From Confluentibacter sediminis (GTDB lineage Bacteria; Bacteroidota; Bacteroidia; Flavobacteriales; Flavobacteriaceae): a stretch of DNA of 64,000 nucleotides. This document shows, piece after piece, positions 45,619 through 54,822 of the stretch; the first letter of the stretch is position 1, and each line of letters starts with the position of its first letter. Location of the stretch: positions 186,001 to 250,000 of the forward strand of contig NZ_QKPO01000003.1 of assembly GCF_003258355.1 (NCBI RefSeq), given 5' to 3'. The notes below the pieces were generated by a model, which saw only the letters and a program-made list of their open reading frames with translations, ran no database searches and was not told where the DNA came from. The position numbers and the translations under genes were made by a program.

Positions 45619-46852
45619 ATGCAAACTACATTCACCATGCTATTCTACCCACGAGGAAACGATATTGACAAAAACGGTTATGCGCCATATATGCACGCAT
45701 CACTGAGAATGGTAAGCGAAGTGAGTTTAGTATAAGGCGTAAAGTGCAATTAACGCGATGGAATTCTGATGCAGGTAAAATAAGAGGCACTACTCCAGAT
45801 GTTCGGGAATTGAATAAATATCTTCTCTCAATAGAACTCAAGATCAATAAAATTCAAGAACAACTCTCAGAAAACAACATTTTGATTACAGCTGAAAAAA
45901 TCAAAAACATCTATTTGGGAAAGAATAGCAATCAAAAGATGCTATTGGTGATTTTTCAAGAACACAATGATAAAGTTAATGAGTTAGTGGGCAAAGATTT
46001 TTCAGCTGGAACAGCATAACGCTATAAAACGGCAATGAAGCATGTTACTGATTATATTCTGAAAGAGTATCAAGTTAAAGATATTCCTGTTAGAGAAGTA
46101 GATCTTAAGTTTATTACTGGATTTGAATATTATCTAAAAACAACAAGAAGCTGTACTCACAATTCAGCAATTAAATACATAACGAATGTAAAAAAAATCA
46201 TTCACATTGCCTTTGCCAATGACTGGATTAGCAAAGACCCTTTATTCATTGGAAAGCCAAACTTAAAATTGTGGACAGGGAATTTCTAACAAGTGAAGAC
46301 ATTCAAAAAATAGTTGAAAAGGATTTTTCAACTGACCGATTGAACCAAGTTAAGGACATCTTTATTTTTAGTTGCTTTACTGGTTTGGCCTATGCTGATG
46401 TAAAAAAGCTTACCAAAAATGATATTGTTATTGGTATTGATGGCCAAAATTGGATTAAAACCAAAAGAACAAAAACAGATACCAGAAGTAATATTCCTAT
46501 TCTTTCAATTCCCCAGGCAATTATTGATAAATACGAAGCACATCAGGAATCTTTGGACACTGAACTTTTGCTTCCTGTTTTAAGCAACCAAAAAATGAAT
46601 GCTTATCTCAAAGAAATTGCGGATTTATGTGGAATAAATAAAAATCTAACATTTCATCTAGCTCGTCATACGTTTGCAACTACCGTAACACTTACTAATG
46701 GAGTCCCTATTGAATCCGTAAGTAAAATGTTTGGACACAAATCTTTGAGAACTACTCAGCACTATGCAAAAATAATTGATAAAAAAGTAAGTGAGGATAT
46801 GAATGCATTAAGAAATAAATTTCAATTAGAGGAATCCATAAGCAATTCATAA
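45619..46852 (+). pseudogene. Tyrosine recombinase (integrase), broken in three places
   Basis: From ATG 45619 the frame begins MQTTFTMLFYPRGNDIDKNGYAP, the N-terminal arm domain of Bacteroidota integrases. A missing base near 45680 moves the frame to IYARITENGKRSEFSIRRKVQLTRW. At 46017-46019 a TAA interrupts SAGTA-RYKTAMKHV where CAA is expected. A frameshift near 46255-46275 then leads into the catalytic domain, VDREFLTSEDIQKIVEKDF. The catalytic end is intact: FHLARHTFATTVTLTNG, MFGHKSLRTTQHYAKI (His-x-x-Arg, His, Tyr). It resembles integrases of Bacteroidota mobile elements. Dead, so the element can no longer move by itself. Confidence 0.88.
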
Positions 46853-46990
46853 TTTAGTTTTAATTGCCAAAATCCTATGTCCATAATGCTCTTTTAATTC
46901 AATCAGCAATTTTTCATTATCTCTTAATACGAATTTAGGCAAGACGTAAACAAATTTAGCTTTTTGTTTATCCTTAATTATTTTTGGCAT
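46847..46990 (-). CDS. 47-codon ORF of uncertain status
   Basis: Runs MPKIIKDKQKAKFVYVLPKF then VLRDNEKLLIELKEHYGHRI and a short basic end. The first half is basic and the second half helical, with no recognised family. It overlaps the integrase stop and sits inside a zone of decayed genes, so it may be a remnant or a chance ORF. Confidence 0.25.
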   Translation of the reverse strand: MPKIIKDKQKAKFVYVLPKFVLRDNEKLLIELKEHYGHRILAIKTKL

Positions 46991-47018
46991 ATTATGTCTA
47001 TAAATAACTTTATATTCC

Positions 47019-47671
47019 AATCATATTGGGGTCATTCGCGCATTAGAAGAACAGCATATCATACCTACACATATAGCGGGCTCAAGTATAGGTGCTATAT
47101 TGGGTGCTTTATACCCTTAAGGATATGATTGGAAAGAGATGTTGACCTTTTTCAGAACCATTCAGATATTAGAATTAAAAAAATATGCAGTAAAAAAACT
47201 AGGTATTATCGATGCTTAAAAATTCTATAGTTCCTTTAAACTATATCTCAAAAAAGATGATTATTCGGTTCTAAAAAAATAATTATTTATTACAGCTACC
47301 AATGTACTAAATGGTGAACTGGCGTATTTAACGATGGTGAATTGATAAAACCCGGATTGGCATCTGTAGCCTTTCCTGGGATATTCGCTCCCGTTGACAT
47401 AAAGGGTTCCTATTATGTAGATGGCGGTGTTTTAAACAATTTTCCAGTAAACCTATTAAAGAATACTTGTGATATCATTATAGGTGTTTATGTTAATGGT
47501 TTTGTTACCATAGCAATAGAGGATTTAAAGCATTCCCACAATGTGGTAGAAAAGGTTTTTAAATTAATAACCCTAAGAGAAGATATCAAAAGATTCAAAA
47601 CATTAAATACCTATAAGTTACAAAAACGGTACAGTACAGGATGGAGTCTTATCATTCTTAATCTATTTTAG
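47019..47671 (+). pseudogene. Patatin-like phospholipase remnant
   Basis: HIGVIRALEEQHIIPTHIAGSSIGAILGALYP carries the patatin nucleophile motif GSSIG. The frame is then cut by stops near 47120, 47216 and 47280 and shifts near 47330 into LIKPGLASVAFPGIFAPVDI and YYVDGGVLNNFPVNLLK, which holds the catalytic Asp of the DGG motif. The N-terminal oxyanion region (GGGxRG) is missing, so the 5' end was lost where it meets the integrase region. Intact relatives are lipid hydrolases. Confidence 0.8.
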
Positions 47672-47748
47672 CCATAACTAATTTTGAGAATCCACATGGA
47701 TAATTAGTTTATTAGTTAATTAGTTTAGTAGTTAATTTTGATTAATTT

Positions 47749-47781
47749 GAATTACCAGATTCGTTCGTAATCTGGTAATTC
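47749..47781 (+). terminator. Strong hairpin downstream of the patatin remnant
   Basis: Perfect 13-bp stem (GAATTACCAGATT / AATCTGGTAATTC), 7-base loop, then ATTTTATTT. It is preceded by an A/T-rich stretch with repeated TTAGTTAAT-like units (47700-47740). Confidence 0.6.
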
Positions 47782-47824
47782 ATTTTATTTAATCTTCAAA
47801 AAAAATGAAGAGAAGAGAAAAATC

Positions 47825-48050
47825 GTGAAACTAATGCTACTTTCTTTTGTGGAATTGTCTTTATCCTGTAAGGAAAAGAAAGTATGATGAAACGGTCAAA
47901 GAAAACAAAGTAGACAACAAAAATGAGCAATTACTAAAACAAAACAACTTTGCCACAAGTATTGATGGAAAACATGTCAAGTTCTATTGGATAAAAAACA
48001 ATGACGTTGAAGTAGCTAGTGATAGTAATGCTTTTGGTCATTATAAGTGA
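47825..48050 (+). pseudogene. Lipoprotein remnant, possibly aldose 1-epimerase-like
   Basis: From GTG 47825 a lipoprotein signal reads VKLMLLSFVELSLSC then KEKKV and a stop. One base over, the frame continues YDETVKENKVDNKNEQLLKQ and NNFATSIDGKHVKFYWIKNNDVEVA. The second part recalls the N-terminus of secreted GalM-type epimerases (F..TIDGK.V.LY.LKN..G.EVAITN). The similarity is short, so the family assignment is weak. It reaches only ~75 codons before another stop, so it is a fragment. Confidence 0.4.
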
Positions 48051-48194
48051 TTGGCACTTTACTTCCAATGGTAATGTTCGTGGATTTCAAGCTAGAAGTG
48101 TTGTTGGAGATTGTTTTTATTAAGCTTTTGGAAAAGCATTTGAATCAGTATAATCAGTAAAGTTAAAAGTTATTATAAAAAAATTCATATTATA

Positions 48195-49493
48195 ATGAAA
48201 AACGAAAAAAAATCAGTTATTGTATCAAGAAAAGATCTTATACCTTTTATCTTAGTAACTTCATTGTTTGCATTATGGGGGTTTGCAAATGCCGTGACAG
48301 ATCCTATGGTACAAGCCTTTAAAAAAGTATTGGAACTGTCTAATTCAGAGGCGGCATGGGTACAAATGGCATTTTATGGTGGGTATTTCTGTATGGCTTT
48401 GCCAGCAGCCTTGTTTATGAGAAGGTATTCTTATAAAGTAGGAATATTAATTGGCTTAGGATTGTATGCCATAGGAGCCTTATTGTTTTACCCAGCAGCA
48501 ATTACAGGTCAGTTCTGGTTTTTTTGCCTAGGGCTGTATATTTTAACGTTTGGATTGGCTTTTTTGGAAACAGCAGCTAATCCATTTGCATTGGCTATGG
48601 GCGACAAAGAAACAGCAACACAAAGGTTGAATTTGGCTCAGGCTTTTAATCCTGTGGGGTTAATTGTTGGTTTATTTGTAGCTCAACAATTTGTTTTAAA
48701 AAACCTACAATCAGATGATGTAGTAAATTTTAAAGCTTTAGATCAAGTGTCGAAAGTTCTAATTAGAACGTCGGATTTAATGGTAATAAGAAATCCTTAC
48801 GTTATATTAGGTCTTGTCATTTCAATGGTATTTGTCTTGTTTTTGGTTAGTAAAATGCCCCAATCCAAACAAGATGGAGAGATGCCAAACATTGGCGAAA
48901 CATTTGCGGCTTTAGGAAAAAATAAGAAATATGTATTAGGAGTCCTGGCTCAAGTACTATATGTTGGTGCACAGATTATGTGTTGGACATACATTTATCA
49001 ATATGCTGAAGCCATAAGTATAGATAGTGTCACGGCAGGTTACTACCAAATGGCTGCTTTTATTTTTTTTACAATAGGTAGAGGCATTGGTACTTATTTG
49101 TTGCGTTTTATAAGCTCAGGCAAATTATTGATGTATTTTGCTCTATTGGCAACCGTATTTTCATTAGGAACTATAATCATAGAAGGAGATGTTGGTTTGT
49201 ATTGTTTGGTAGGGGTTTCTTTTTGTATGTCCTTAATGTTCCCCACTATCTATGGCATCGCTTTGGGTGATTTGACCGAAGAACAGTCTAAGGTTGGGTC
49301 TGCTGGTTTGGTAATGGCTATTGTTGGAGGGGCTTTAATGCCAAAAATGCAAGCTATTATCATTGATATAGGTGGAAATGGCGTTGCCGACACTACTATA
49401 CTAGGAGTTTCCGAGATTAACTTTTCCTTTATATTACCAATGATTTGCTTTGTTTATATAGCTTGGTATGGAAATAGGGTCATAAAGAGTTAA
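48195..49493 (+). CDS. FucP-type sugar:H+ symporter (likely L-rhamnose or L-fucose)
   Basis: 432 residues, 12 membrane helices, MFS. Motifs match FucP: ILVTSLFALWGFANAVTDPMVQAF at TM1, MAFYGGYFCMALPAALFMRRYSYK at TM2-3, FLETAANPFALAMGDKETATQRLNLAQAFNPVG at TM4-5 and YGIALGDLTEEQSKVGSAGLVMAIVGG near the end. Known FucP carries L-fucose. Its place at the head of a rhamnose gene cluster suggests L-rhamnose or a related deoxy-sugar (inference). It has its own terminator and no copy of the shared 13-base operator was seen upstream. Confidence 0.9.
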   Translation: MKNEKKSVIVSRKDLIPFILVTSLFALWGFANAVTDPMVQAFKKVLELSNSEAAWVQMAFYGGYFCMALPAALFMRRYSYKVGILIGLGLYAIGALLFYPAAITGQFWFFCLGLYILTFGLAFLETAANPFALAMGDKETATQRLNLAQAFNPVGLIVGLFVAQQFVLKNLQSDDVVNFKALDQVSKVLIRTSDLMVIRNPYVILGLVISMVFVLFLVSKMPQSKQDGEMPNIGETFAALGKNKKYVLGVLAQVLYVGAQIMCWTYIYQYAEAISIDSVTAGYYQMAAFIFFTIGRGIGTYLLRFISSGKLLMYFALLATVFSLGTIIIEGDVGLYCLVGVSFCMSLMFPTIYGIALGDLTEEQSKVGSAGLVMAIVGGALMPKMQAIIIDIGGNGVADTTILGVSEINFSFILPMICFVYIAWYGNRVIKS

Positions 49494-49539
49494 ATAGTTT
49501 TCAATAAATTGTAAATTGATAAAGATATTTTATTGTGAT

Positions 49540-49567
49540 ACACTTTAAACCTGCACCATTAAAGTGT
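49540..49567 (+). terminator. Terminator of the FucP-type permease gene
   Basis: 9-bp stem (ACACTTTAA / TTAAAGTGT) with a 10-base loop, followed by GTTTTCTT, 47 bases after the stop codon. Confidence 0.7.
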
Positions 49568-50368
49568 GTTTTCTTGAAAAAATTATACACCTGTTAATAC
49601 AAGCTCTAGAACAAAATATTTTACTCTCTTTTGTATAAATTCTGAATTGAAATTTTTGTTCAATATTAATTTATCTAACTCTAAATCTTACGTGTTTATA
49701 CGCATGTTTATACGCATTTTGATTAAACTATCCTGTTAAGCCTCTAGTTATTCGAACAATTTAAATTGTCCTAAATCCATCTTCCTTTTCTATTTGTTCA
49801 CCATCATTTTCTAAATAACGTAAGTTCGATATAAATTCCAATAAAATATTTTTGTTAAAACACTGACATTTAATTTTTTGTCATATCAACAGAGCATTCT
49901 TAACCAATTCTTTGTTTCAATACTAACCTACACATTTGCATGGAATCGTTTACCTAAAAAAGTAAATGCTTTATTTCCGGATGAATTCTATAAGACTCCC
50001 TATCCATAATACTCTTTATGGGTATTCTAACCACGATTGTTACCGATAATAAGATAAGGACACTATAAACTCCAAAATGACATGGTAAGATTTTATAACC
50101 GATTCTCTAAAAACTGTAACTCAAATCGTAATGTAATACCTTCATATATTTCTTTTGCATTCAAGTTTTATACGGTTGATAAAATTCTTTACTATATTTC
50201 AATGGAAATAATAAATGATCTAAACAACCAACTTTTAGTATAGCTTTTGAAAAAAGTCATTCTTATTTACAGAATTACACTTTTAAAGGTGTTTTAATAA
50301 GCCCTGAGAAATCTCTCTAAAATATTTGGATTAGATGGGGTTTAGAACATATAATTATAAGAAAGCTT
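49568..50368. other. 800-base stretch without an intact gene
   Basis: All six frames are broken by stops at short intervals. A perfect tandem repeat of the 12-mer GTTTATACGCAT lies at 49694-49717. Short minus-strand fragments such as EIYEGITLRFELQFLENRL near 50100 look coding-like but match no family I recognise. It may be a decayed gene. Confidence 0.5.
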
Positions 50369-51787
50369 TCATGCATATTGCTTTTTTTGATAATATTTAC
50401 TGAAGGCTAAAAATAAAACACCACACAGCAACCATGCAGGAAATGTAACAAACGATAAAAACACATCAAATTGCAAAGAAATAAAATAGAATAAACCAAA
50501 ACTAATGCCCCAAGCTAATATAACAGCTGTGTTAAATTTTATATTAGCTACCTCAGCATAGTTTTTAATGACCCCAGCTTTTTCAGAGAAGAAATGTTCA
50601 AATACAATTATGGCTCCAAAGGGTGCTAAAATAAATCCATACAAGGCAACAAACCCTAATAATTTCATCGCGAATGCAGGGAATAAACCAGCAATAGTGG
50701 CTAATGAGCCTGCAATAATTGTAACTTTAGCTGTAGATAATTTTGGAAATATCGCTTGAAATGCTAACCCTGCTCTATAGATAGTAGGATTTGCTGTTGT
50801 CCAACCAGCTAAAACAACAGCAATAATTCCGAAAATGCCAATGGCATTGTATGCTAAAGGACCAGGAGCAACAGGAGGAGCTTCTCCGGAGGATAAAAAT
50901 GCTTGAGCTTCGGGGGATTGTATATATACAGCATATAGTAAAGCGGCAGATATCCATGCCATATAATGACCTACATACATTCCAGCAGCTGTTGTCCATC
51001 CAGAACTAGCTTTTTTTGCAAACCTAAAAACGGATAAATCAGACATTCCAATATGCATAGCGGCATTAGCAAACCAAGACCAAATAACTACATGCCAAAA
51101 AGTATATTTTATTTGACCAGGAAACGGGGCTCTTCCTTCTTCCCAAATATCCCAAAACTCAGAAAAGCTAGTCACACCTAGTTGTTTTAAAGCCACAATT
51201 CCACATACCACAAAGGCTAACACAATAACAGGTGACATCCAATTGGCAGCTTTGGCAACAGTATCATAACCACGTGCAGCTATTAAGGAGATAACTGTTC
51301 CTATGGCAAGAACTATAATAATCCAAGAGACTCCGTTAGGCATGGTATCTGTTAATTTTGGCATTGGCATATTAAAAGGAATTCCAACAGCAGTTGCAGA
51401 GACGGTAATCATAGAGCCAGCTAAAAAGCAGAAAAGAATACCATTTGCTAAGTTATAACCAGTAACAAGGTTTTTACCACAAATTTTTTCTAATTGAAAA
51501 TATAACGTTAATCTATTTTTAACAGCAATTTCTGCAGTTAAAAAACGCCAGCTCAATACCGCTAACAAATTACCAATTAGTAAACCTATAATAAGATCAA
51601 AAGCACTAACACCAGCTGTTAAAAATAATGGGCCAATAACAAATTCAGTACCTGCAGCATGCTCTCCGGCATACATGCCCAAAAAGCTTTTCCAGCTTTT
51701 AAGTTTAGATTTTGGAACTGGTGTTCTTTCAAATTCACCTCCTGAAATGTCTTCTATTATATCTTCTTCTTTATGATATTGTGTCAT
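50369..51787 (-). CDS. NCS1-like permease (cytosine/purine permease family)
   Basis: 472 residues, 12 membrane helices. An acidic N-terminal tail with EDISGGEFERTPVP is followed by FLGMYAGEHAAGTEFVIGPLFLTAGVS. Helices include WRFLTAEIAVKNRLTLYFQLEKICG and VLAGWTTANPTIYRAGLAFQAIF, the latter an NCS1-type TM8 segment. NCS1 proteins usually carry nucleobases, allantoin or thiamine. Here the gene shares its control region with lutABC inside a rhamnose cluster, so the substrate is more likely a product such as lactate or a related acid; that is inference only. Confidence 0.8.
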   Translation of the reverse strand: MTQYHKEEDIIEDISGGEFERTPVPKSKLKSWKSFLGMYAGEHAAGTEFVIGPLFLTAGVSAFDLIIGLLIGNLLAVLSWRFLTAEIAVKNRLTLYFQLEKICGKNLVTGYNLANGILFCFLAGSMITVSATAVGIPFNMPMPKLTDTMPNGVSWIIIVLAIGTVISLIAARGYDTVAKAANWMSPVIVLAFVVCGIVALKQLGVTSFSEFWDIWEEGRAPFPGQIKYTFWHVVIWSWFANAAMHIGMSDLSVFRFAKKASSGWTTAAGMYVGHYMAWISAALLYAVYIQSPEAQAFLSSGEAPPVAPGPLAYNAIGIFGIIAVVLAGWTTANPTIYRAGLAFQAIFPKLSTAKVTIIAGSLATIAGLFPAFAMKLLGFVALYGFILAPFGAIIVFEHFFSEKAGVIKNYAEVANIKFNTAVILAWGISFGLFYFISLQFDVFLSFVTFPAWLLCGVLFLAFSKYYQKKQYA

Positions 51788-51803
51788 TGATATTTTTCGT
51801 TTA

Positions 51804-51811
51804 CAAAGTTA
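51804..51811 (-). promoter_or_regulatory. Promoter -7 box of the NCS1-like permease
   Basis: TAACTTTG on the minus strand, 17 bases upstream of the ATG at 51787. Confidence 0.5.
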
Positions 51812-51938
51812 CTAAGGGTGTCCTTTTAAGAGTTTGGGTTCTTTAGAATGTAATCTAAAATACTAATTTATAGAGTAATTAGTATTCCTATGAATTGATA
51901 TTCTAAGCCGAAAATAGAATATGATTTAATTAATTCTA

Positions 51939-51951
51939 TCCTGTACTGTCC
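51939..51951. promoter_or_regulatory. Operator candidate shared with the rhaEW promoter region, copy A
   Basis: TCCTGTACTGTCC, identical over 13 bases to the copy at 61083-61095. It lies between the NCS1 permease and lutA. Likely binding site of the GntR-type regulator encoded at 61301. Confidence 0.6.
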
Positions 51952-52022
51952 CGTATTGCATTTGTATTGCTAAATAAATTTATGGTATGTGTTTAATATT
52001 ATTTGATTTAAGAAAAGCAGGA

Positions 52023-52036
52023 AGGGACAGGACGGA
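52023..52036. promoter_or_regulatory. Operator candidate, inverted variant next to lutA
   Basis: GGGACAGGACGGAT resembles the reverse complement of the 13-base motif with one base missing. It lies 3 bases upstream of a TACTTTAT box (52040-52047), 37 bases before the lutA start, so it would control lutABC. Confidence 0.45.
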
Positions 52037-52086
52037 TAATACTTTATAAATAACAAAATTTGAATGTGAAATAATCAAATAAAAAA

Positions 52087-52824
52087 ATGAAGGTAGGTTT
52101 ATTTATACCATGTTATATCAATCAATTATACCCACAAGTTGCTATTGCTACTTTAGAATTATTGGAGAAATTAGGGCAAGACGTTTACTATCCAGAAGGG
52201 CAAACCTGTTGTGGACAACCGCTTGGTAACTCTGGCTATGAGGAAAATTCAAAGGGAGCTTGTCAAATATTTGTTGAAAATTTTAAGGAATACGATTATA
52301 TAGTTGGACCATCGGGAAGCTGTATCTATCATGTTAAACACCATTTTGATATTTTAGAACAAACCCCCGAAGTAATCAAGGTAAGGGACAATGCTTATGA
52401 GTTGTGTGAATTCATAGTAAAAGTGCTAGGAAAAATCAATCTCGGGGCATCTTTTCCATATAAAGTAGGGTTGCACAAAAGCTGTCATGGTTTAAGGGGA
52501 CTCAAACTAGGGTCTTGTTCTGAGAAAATGGATGCTTATTATTCTATAGAAGAAAATTTATTAAATCAAGTCATAGGATTGAAGTTAATGATCTTATCAA
52601 GAAAAGATGAATGTTGTGGATTTGGAGGTACCTTTTCTGTATTTGAAGAAGCTATTTCAGTTAAAATGGGAAAAGATAGAATTAAAGACCATATTGACAG
52701 TCATGTTGAAGTGATTACAGGAGCAGATCATTCATGTTTAATGCATTTAGAAGGTTTAATCAATAGAAATAAACAGCCATTAAAAGTAATGCACATTGCC
52801 GAAATTTTAAATAGTTGTATTTAA
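52087..52824 (+). CDS. lutA: L-lactate utilization protein LutA (iron-sulfur, CCG domain)
   Basis: 245 residues with two CCG domains: QTCCGQPLGNSGY (~40) and DECCGFGGTFSVF (~175). VGLFIPCYINQLYPQVAIATLELLEKLG begins the fold. LutA is one of three subunits of the iron-sulfur L-lactate dehydrogenase. It is followed directly by lutB and lutC, spaced 1 base and overlapping 8 bases. In this cluster it would oxidise the L-lactate made by RhaEW to pyruvate. Confidence 0.94.
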   Translation: MKVGLFIPCYINQLYPQVAIATLELLEKLGQDVYYPEGQTCCGQPLGNSGYEENSKGACQIFVENFKEYDYIVGPSGSCIYHVKHHFDILEQTPEVIKVRDNAYELCEFIVKVLGKINLGASFPYKVGLHKSCHGLRGLKLGSCSEKMDAYYSIEENLLNQVIGLKLMILSRKDECCGFGGTFSVFEEAISVKMGKDRIKDHIDSHVEVITGADHSCLMHLEGLINRNKQPLKVMHIAEILNSCI

Positions 52825-52825
52825 T

Positions 52826-54193
52826 ATGAGCCATTCGAAAAAAGCGGAAATATTCAACAAAAATGAAGCAAAGGTCAATTGGCATGATAAAGCATTATGG
52901 TATGTTAGAGAAAAAAGAGACCTCTCAGCCCATAAGGTTCAAGGATGGGAATATTTAAGAGAATTAGCATCTGGTATCAAAGCAAATGTGCTATCGAATC
53001 TAGATGAATACCTGATTCAGTTTGAGAAAAATGCACAAAAAAATGGAATTAAAGTACATTGGGCCTCTAATGCTGAAGAACATAATATAATTGTAAACAA
53101 TATATTGGCTGAGCATAATGCAAAAAAAGTAGTGAAAAGCAAATCTATGCTTACCGAAGAGTGTCATTTAAACCCCTATTTAGAATCCAAAGGGATTGAG
53201 GTCATTGATACAGACCTAGGTGAGCGTATTGTTCAATTAGCAAAAGAATCCCCTAGCCATATTGTATTGCCAGCCATACATAAAACAAAGGAGGAGGTGG
53301 ATATTTTATTTCAAGAATATCTGGGAACAAAACCAAATTTTGGCAATCCAGAGTATCTAACACATGAAGCCAGAAAACATCTAAGAGATAAATTTTTAAA
53401 AGCAGATGCAGCTATAACAGGTGTTAATTTTGCTATTGCAGATACTGGTGGTTTTGTAGTTTGCACCAATGAAGGAAATGCTGATATGGGAGCGCACTTG
53501 GCAAAAGTGCATATCGCTTGCATGGGAATTGAAAAAATAATTCCAAAAGAAAAACATTTAGGTATATTTTTAAGGTTATTAGCAAGAAGCGCAACGGGTC
53601 AACCCATTACAACCTATTCTTCTCATTTTAATAAGCCAGCTACTGGAAAAGAAATGCACATTGTCATTGTAGATAATGGAAGAACCGAACAATTAAGTAG
53701 AGAAGATTTCAGGGCTTCTTTGCATTGCATTAGGTGTGGAGCCTGTATGAATACCTGCCCTATTTACAGAAGAAGTGGTGGTCATAGTTATGATGCTACC
53801 ATTCCTGGCCCTATTGGATCTATTTTATCACCAGGGATGGATATGAAAAAACACAGTTCTTTACCATTTGCTTCCACCTTATGTGGCTCTTGCTCAAATG
53901 TATGCCCAGTAAAAATCAATATTCACAAACAGCTATATAAATGGAGACAGGTTATTGTTAAACAACAAAAACAGCCCCTATTAAAAAATTCAATATTAAA
54001 AATTGCAGGAGTGGTTTTATCAAAACCTAGGCTGTATAGTTTATCAGGAAAGTCTGCTAGATTTATTTTAAAAAAAGCACCTAAATTCATGATATATAAT
54101 AGATTAAATACTTGGGGAAAAGCACGCGACTTACCAGAGGTGAAAAATGAAATCTTTGATGAATGGTACAAAAAGAGAACTAAAAATGGGTAG
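52826..54193 (+). CDS. lutB: L-lactate utilization protein LutB (iron-sulfur electron-transfer subunit)
   Basis: 455 residues. N-terminal LUD domain (~65-290, ITGVNFAIADTGGFVVCTNEGNADMG and HIACMGIEKIIP). Two 4Fe-4S ferredoxin-type motifs follow: CIRCGACMNTCP (~301-311) and CGSCSNVCPVKI (~353-360). A C-terminal DUF3390-like tail comes last. It passes electrons from lactate to the quinone pool. Second gene of lutABC. Confidence 0.95.
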   Translation: MSHSKKAEIFNKNEAKVNWHDKALWYVREKRDLSAHKVQGWEYLRELASGIKANVLSNLDEYLIQFEKNAQKNGIKVHWASNAEEHNIIVNNILAEHNAKKVVKSKSMLTEECHLNPYLESKGIEVIDTDLGERIVQLAKESPSHIVLPAIHKTKEEVDILFQEYLGTKPNFGNPEYLTHEARKHLRDKFLKADAAITGVNFAIADTGGFVVCTNEGNADMGAHLAKVHIACMGIEKIIPKEKHLGIFLRLLARSATGQPITTYSSHFNKPATGKEMHIVIVDNGRTEQLSREDFRASLHCIRCGACMNTCPIYRRSGGHSYDATIPGPIGSILSPGMDMKKHSSLPFASTLCGSCSNVCPVKINIHKQLYKWRQVIVKQQKQPLLKNSILKIAGVVLSKPRLYSLSGKSARFILKKAPKFMIYNRLNTWGKARDLPEVKNEIFDEWYKKRTKNG

Positions 54194-54764
54194 AGAAGCA
54201 ATTTTAATATCAATACGGGAAAATAAGCCCACATTACTTCCTTTACCAGATATAGACCTAAATGCTTTTTCTGAGGAAACAAATTTGGCAGAAAGGTTTA
54301 AAGATAATGTTAAACTAGTTGGAGGTAGAATTAAAGAAATTGCATTAGCAGATCTTGATAGGGAAATTAAAGAAATGTTCCCTAATGCCAAACAAATTGT
54401 TTGTGAACTAGAGAATTCCTCATTAGGCAATATTTCAATTTTTGAAAATACTGATCCACATGATCTTGCACTAATCGATTTAGCCATCATAAAAGGAGAT
54501 TTGGGAGTTGCTGAAAATGGTTCAATTTGGATTTCTGAAAATCAATTTACCCTACGTGCACTTCCATTTATTACAAATGATTTAGCTATTGTTTTATCTA
54601 AAGAGGCCATATGCCTCCACATGTTAAATGCATATGAGCTTATTGCTCAAAGGGAAAGAAATTTTGGTCTTTTTATTTCAGGCCCATCAAAAACAGCAGA
54701 TATAGAACAATGCTTGGTTATTGGAGCTCAAGGTGCTATGAGTTTAACAGTATATGTAGTATAA
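54186..54764 (+). CDS. lutC: L-lactate utilization protein LutC (LUD domain)
   Basis: 192 residues from the ATG at 54186, which overlaps the lutB stop by 8 bases (MGREAILISIRENKP). A longer frame from 54147 is possible but would overlap lutB by 47 bases. The LUD domain includes LALIDLAIIKGDLGVAENGSIW, ALPFITNDLAIVL and FGLFISGPSKTADIEQCLVIGAQG. It completes the lactate dehydrogenase complex. Convergent with the aldolase-domain gene. Confidence 0.92.
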   Translation: MGREAILISIRENKPTLLPLPDIDLNAFSEETNLAERFKDNVKLVGGRIKEIALADLDREIKEMFPNAKQIVCELENSSLGNISIFENTDPHDLALIDLAIIKGDLGVAENGSIWISENQFTLRALPFITNDLAIVLSKEAICLHMLNAYELIAQRERNFGLFISGPSKTADIEQCLVIGAQGAMSLTVYVV

Positions 54765-54822
54765 ATACACAAAAAACTCAACGAGCTAATCCTGTAATTT
54801 TTTATAGAAGATTTAATTGGTA

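Noticed and set aside
46271-46852. Stand-alone 193-residue recombinase
   Set aside because: It is only the catalytic half of the broken integrase; the N-terminal parts lie upstream in other frames, so it should not be annotated as a full gene.
47342-47671. Separate 109-residue patatin gene
   Set aside because: It is the C-terminal piece of the patatin remnant beginning at 47019, lacking the nucleophile domain in its own frame.
54147-54185. Longer start for lutC
   Set aside because: It would overlap lutB by 47 bases; the ATG at 54186 gives a compact 8-base overlap and the expected protein start.
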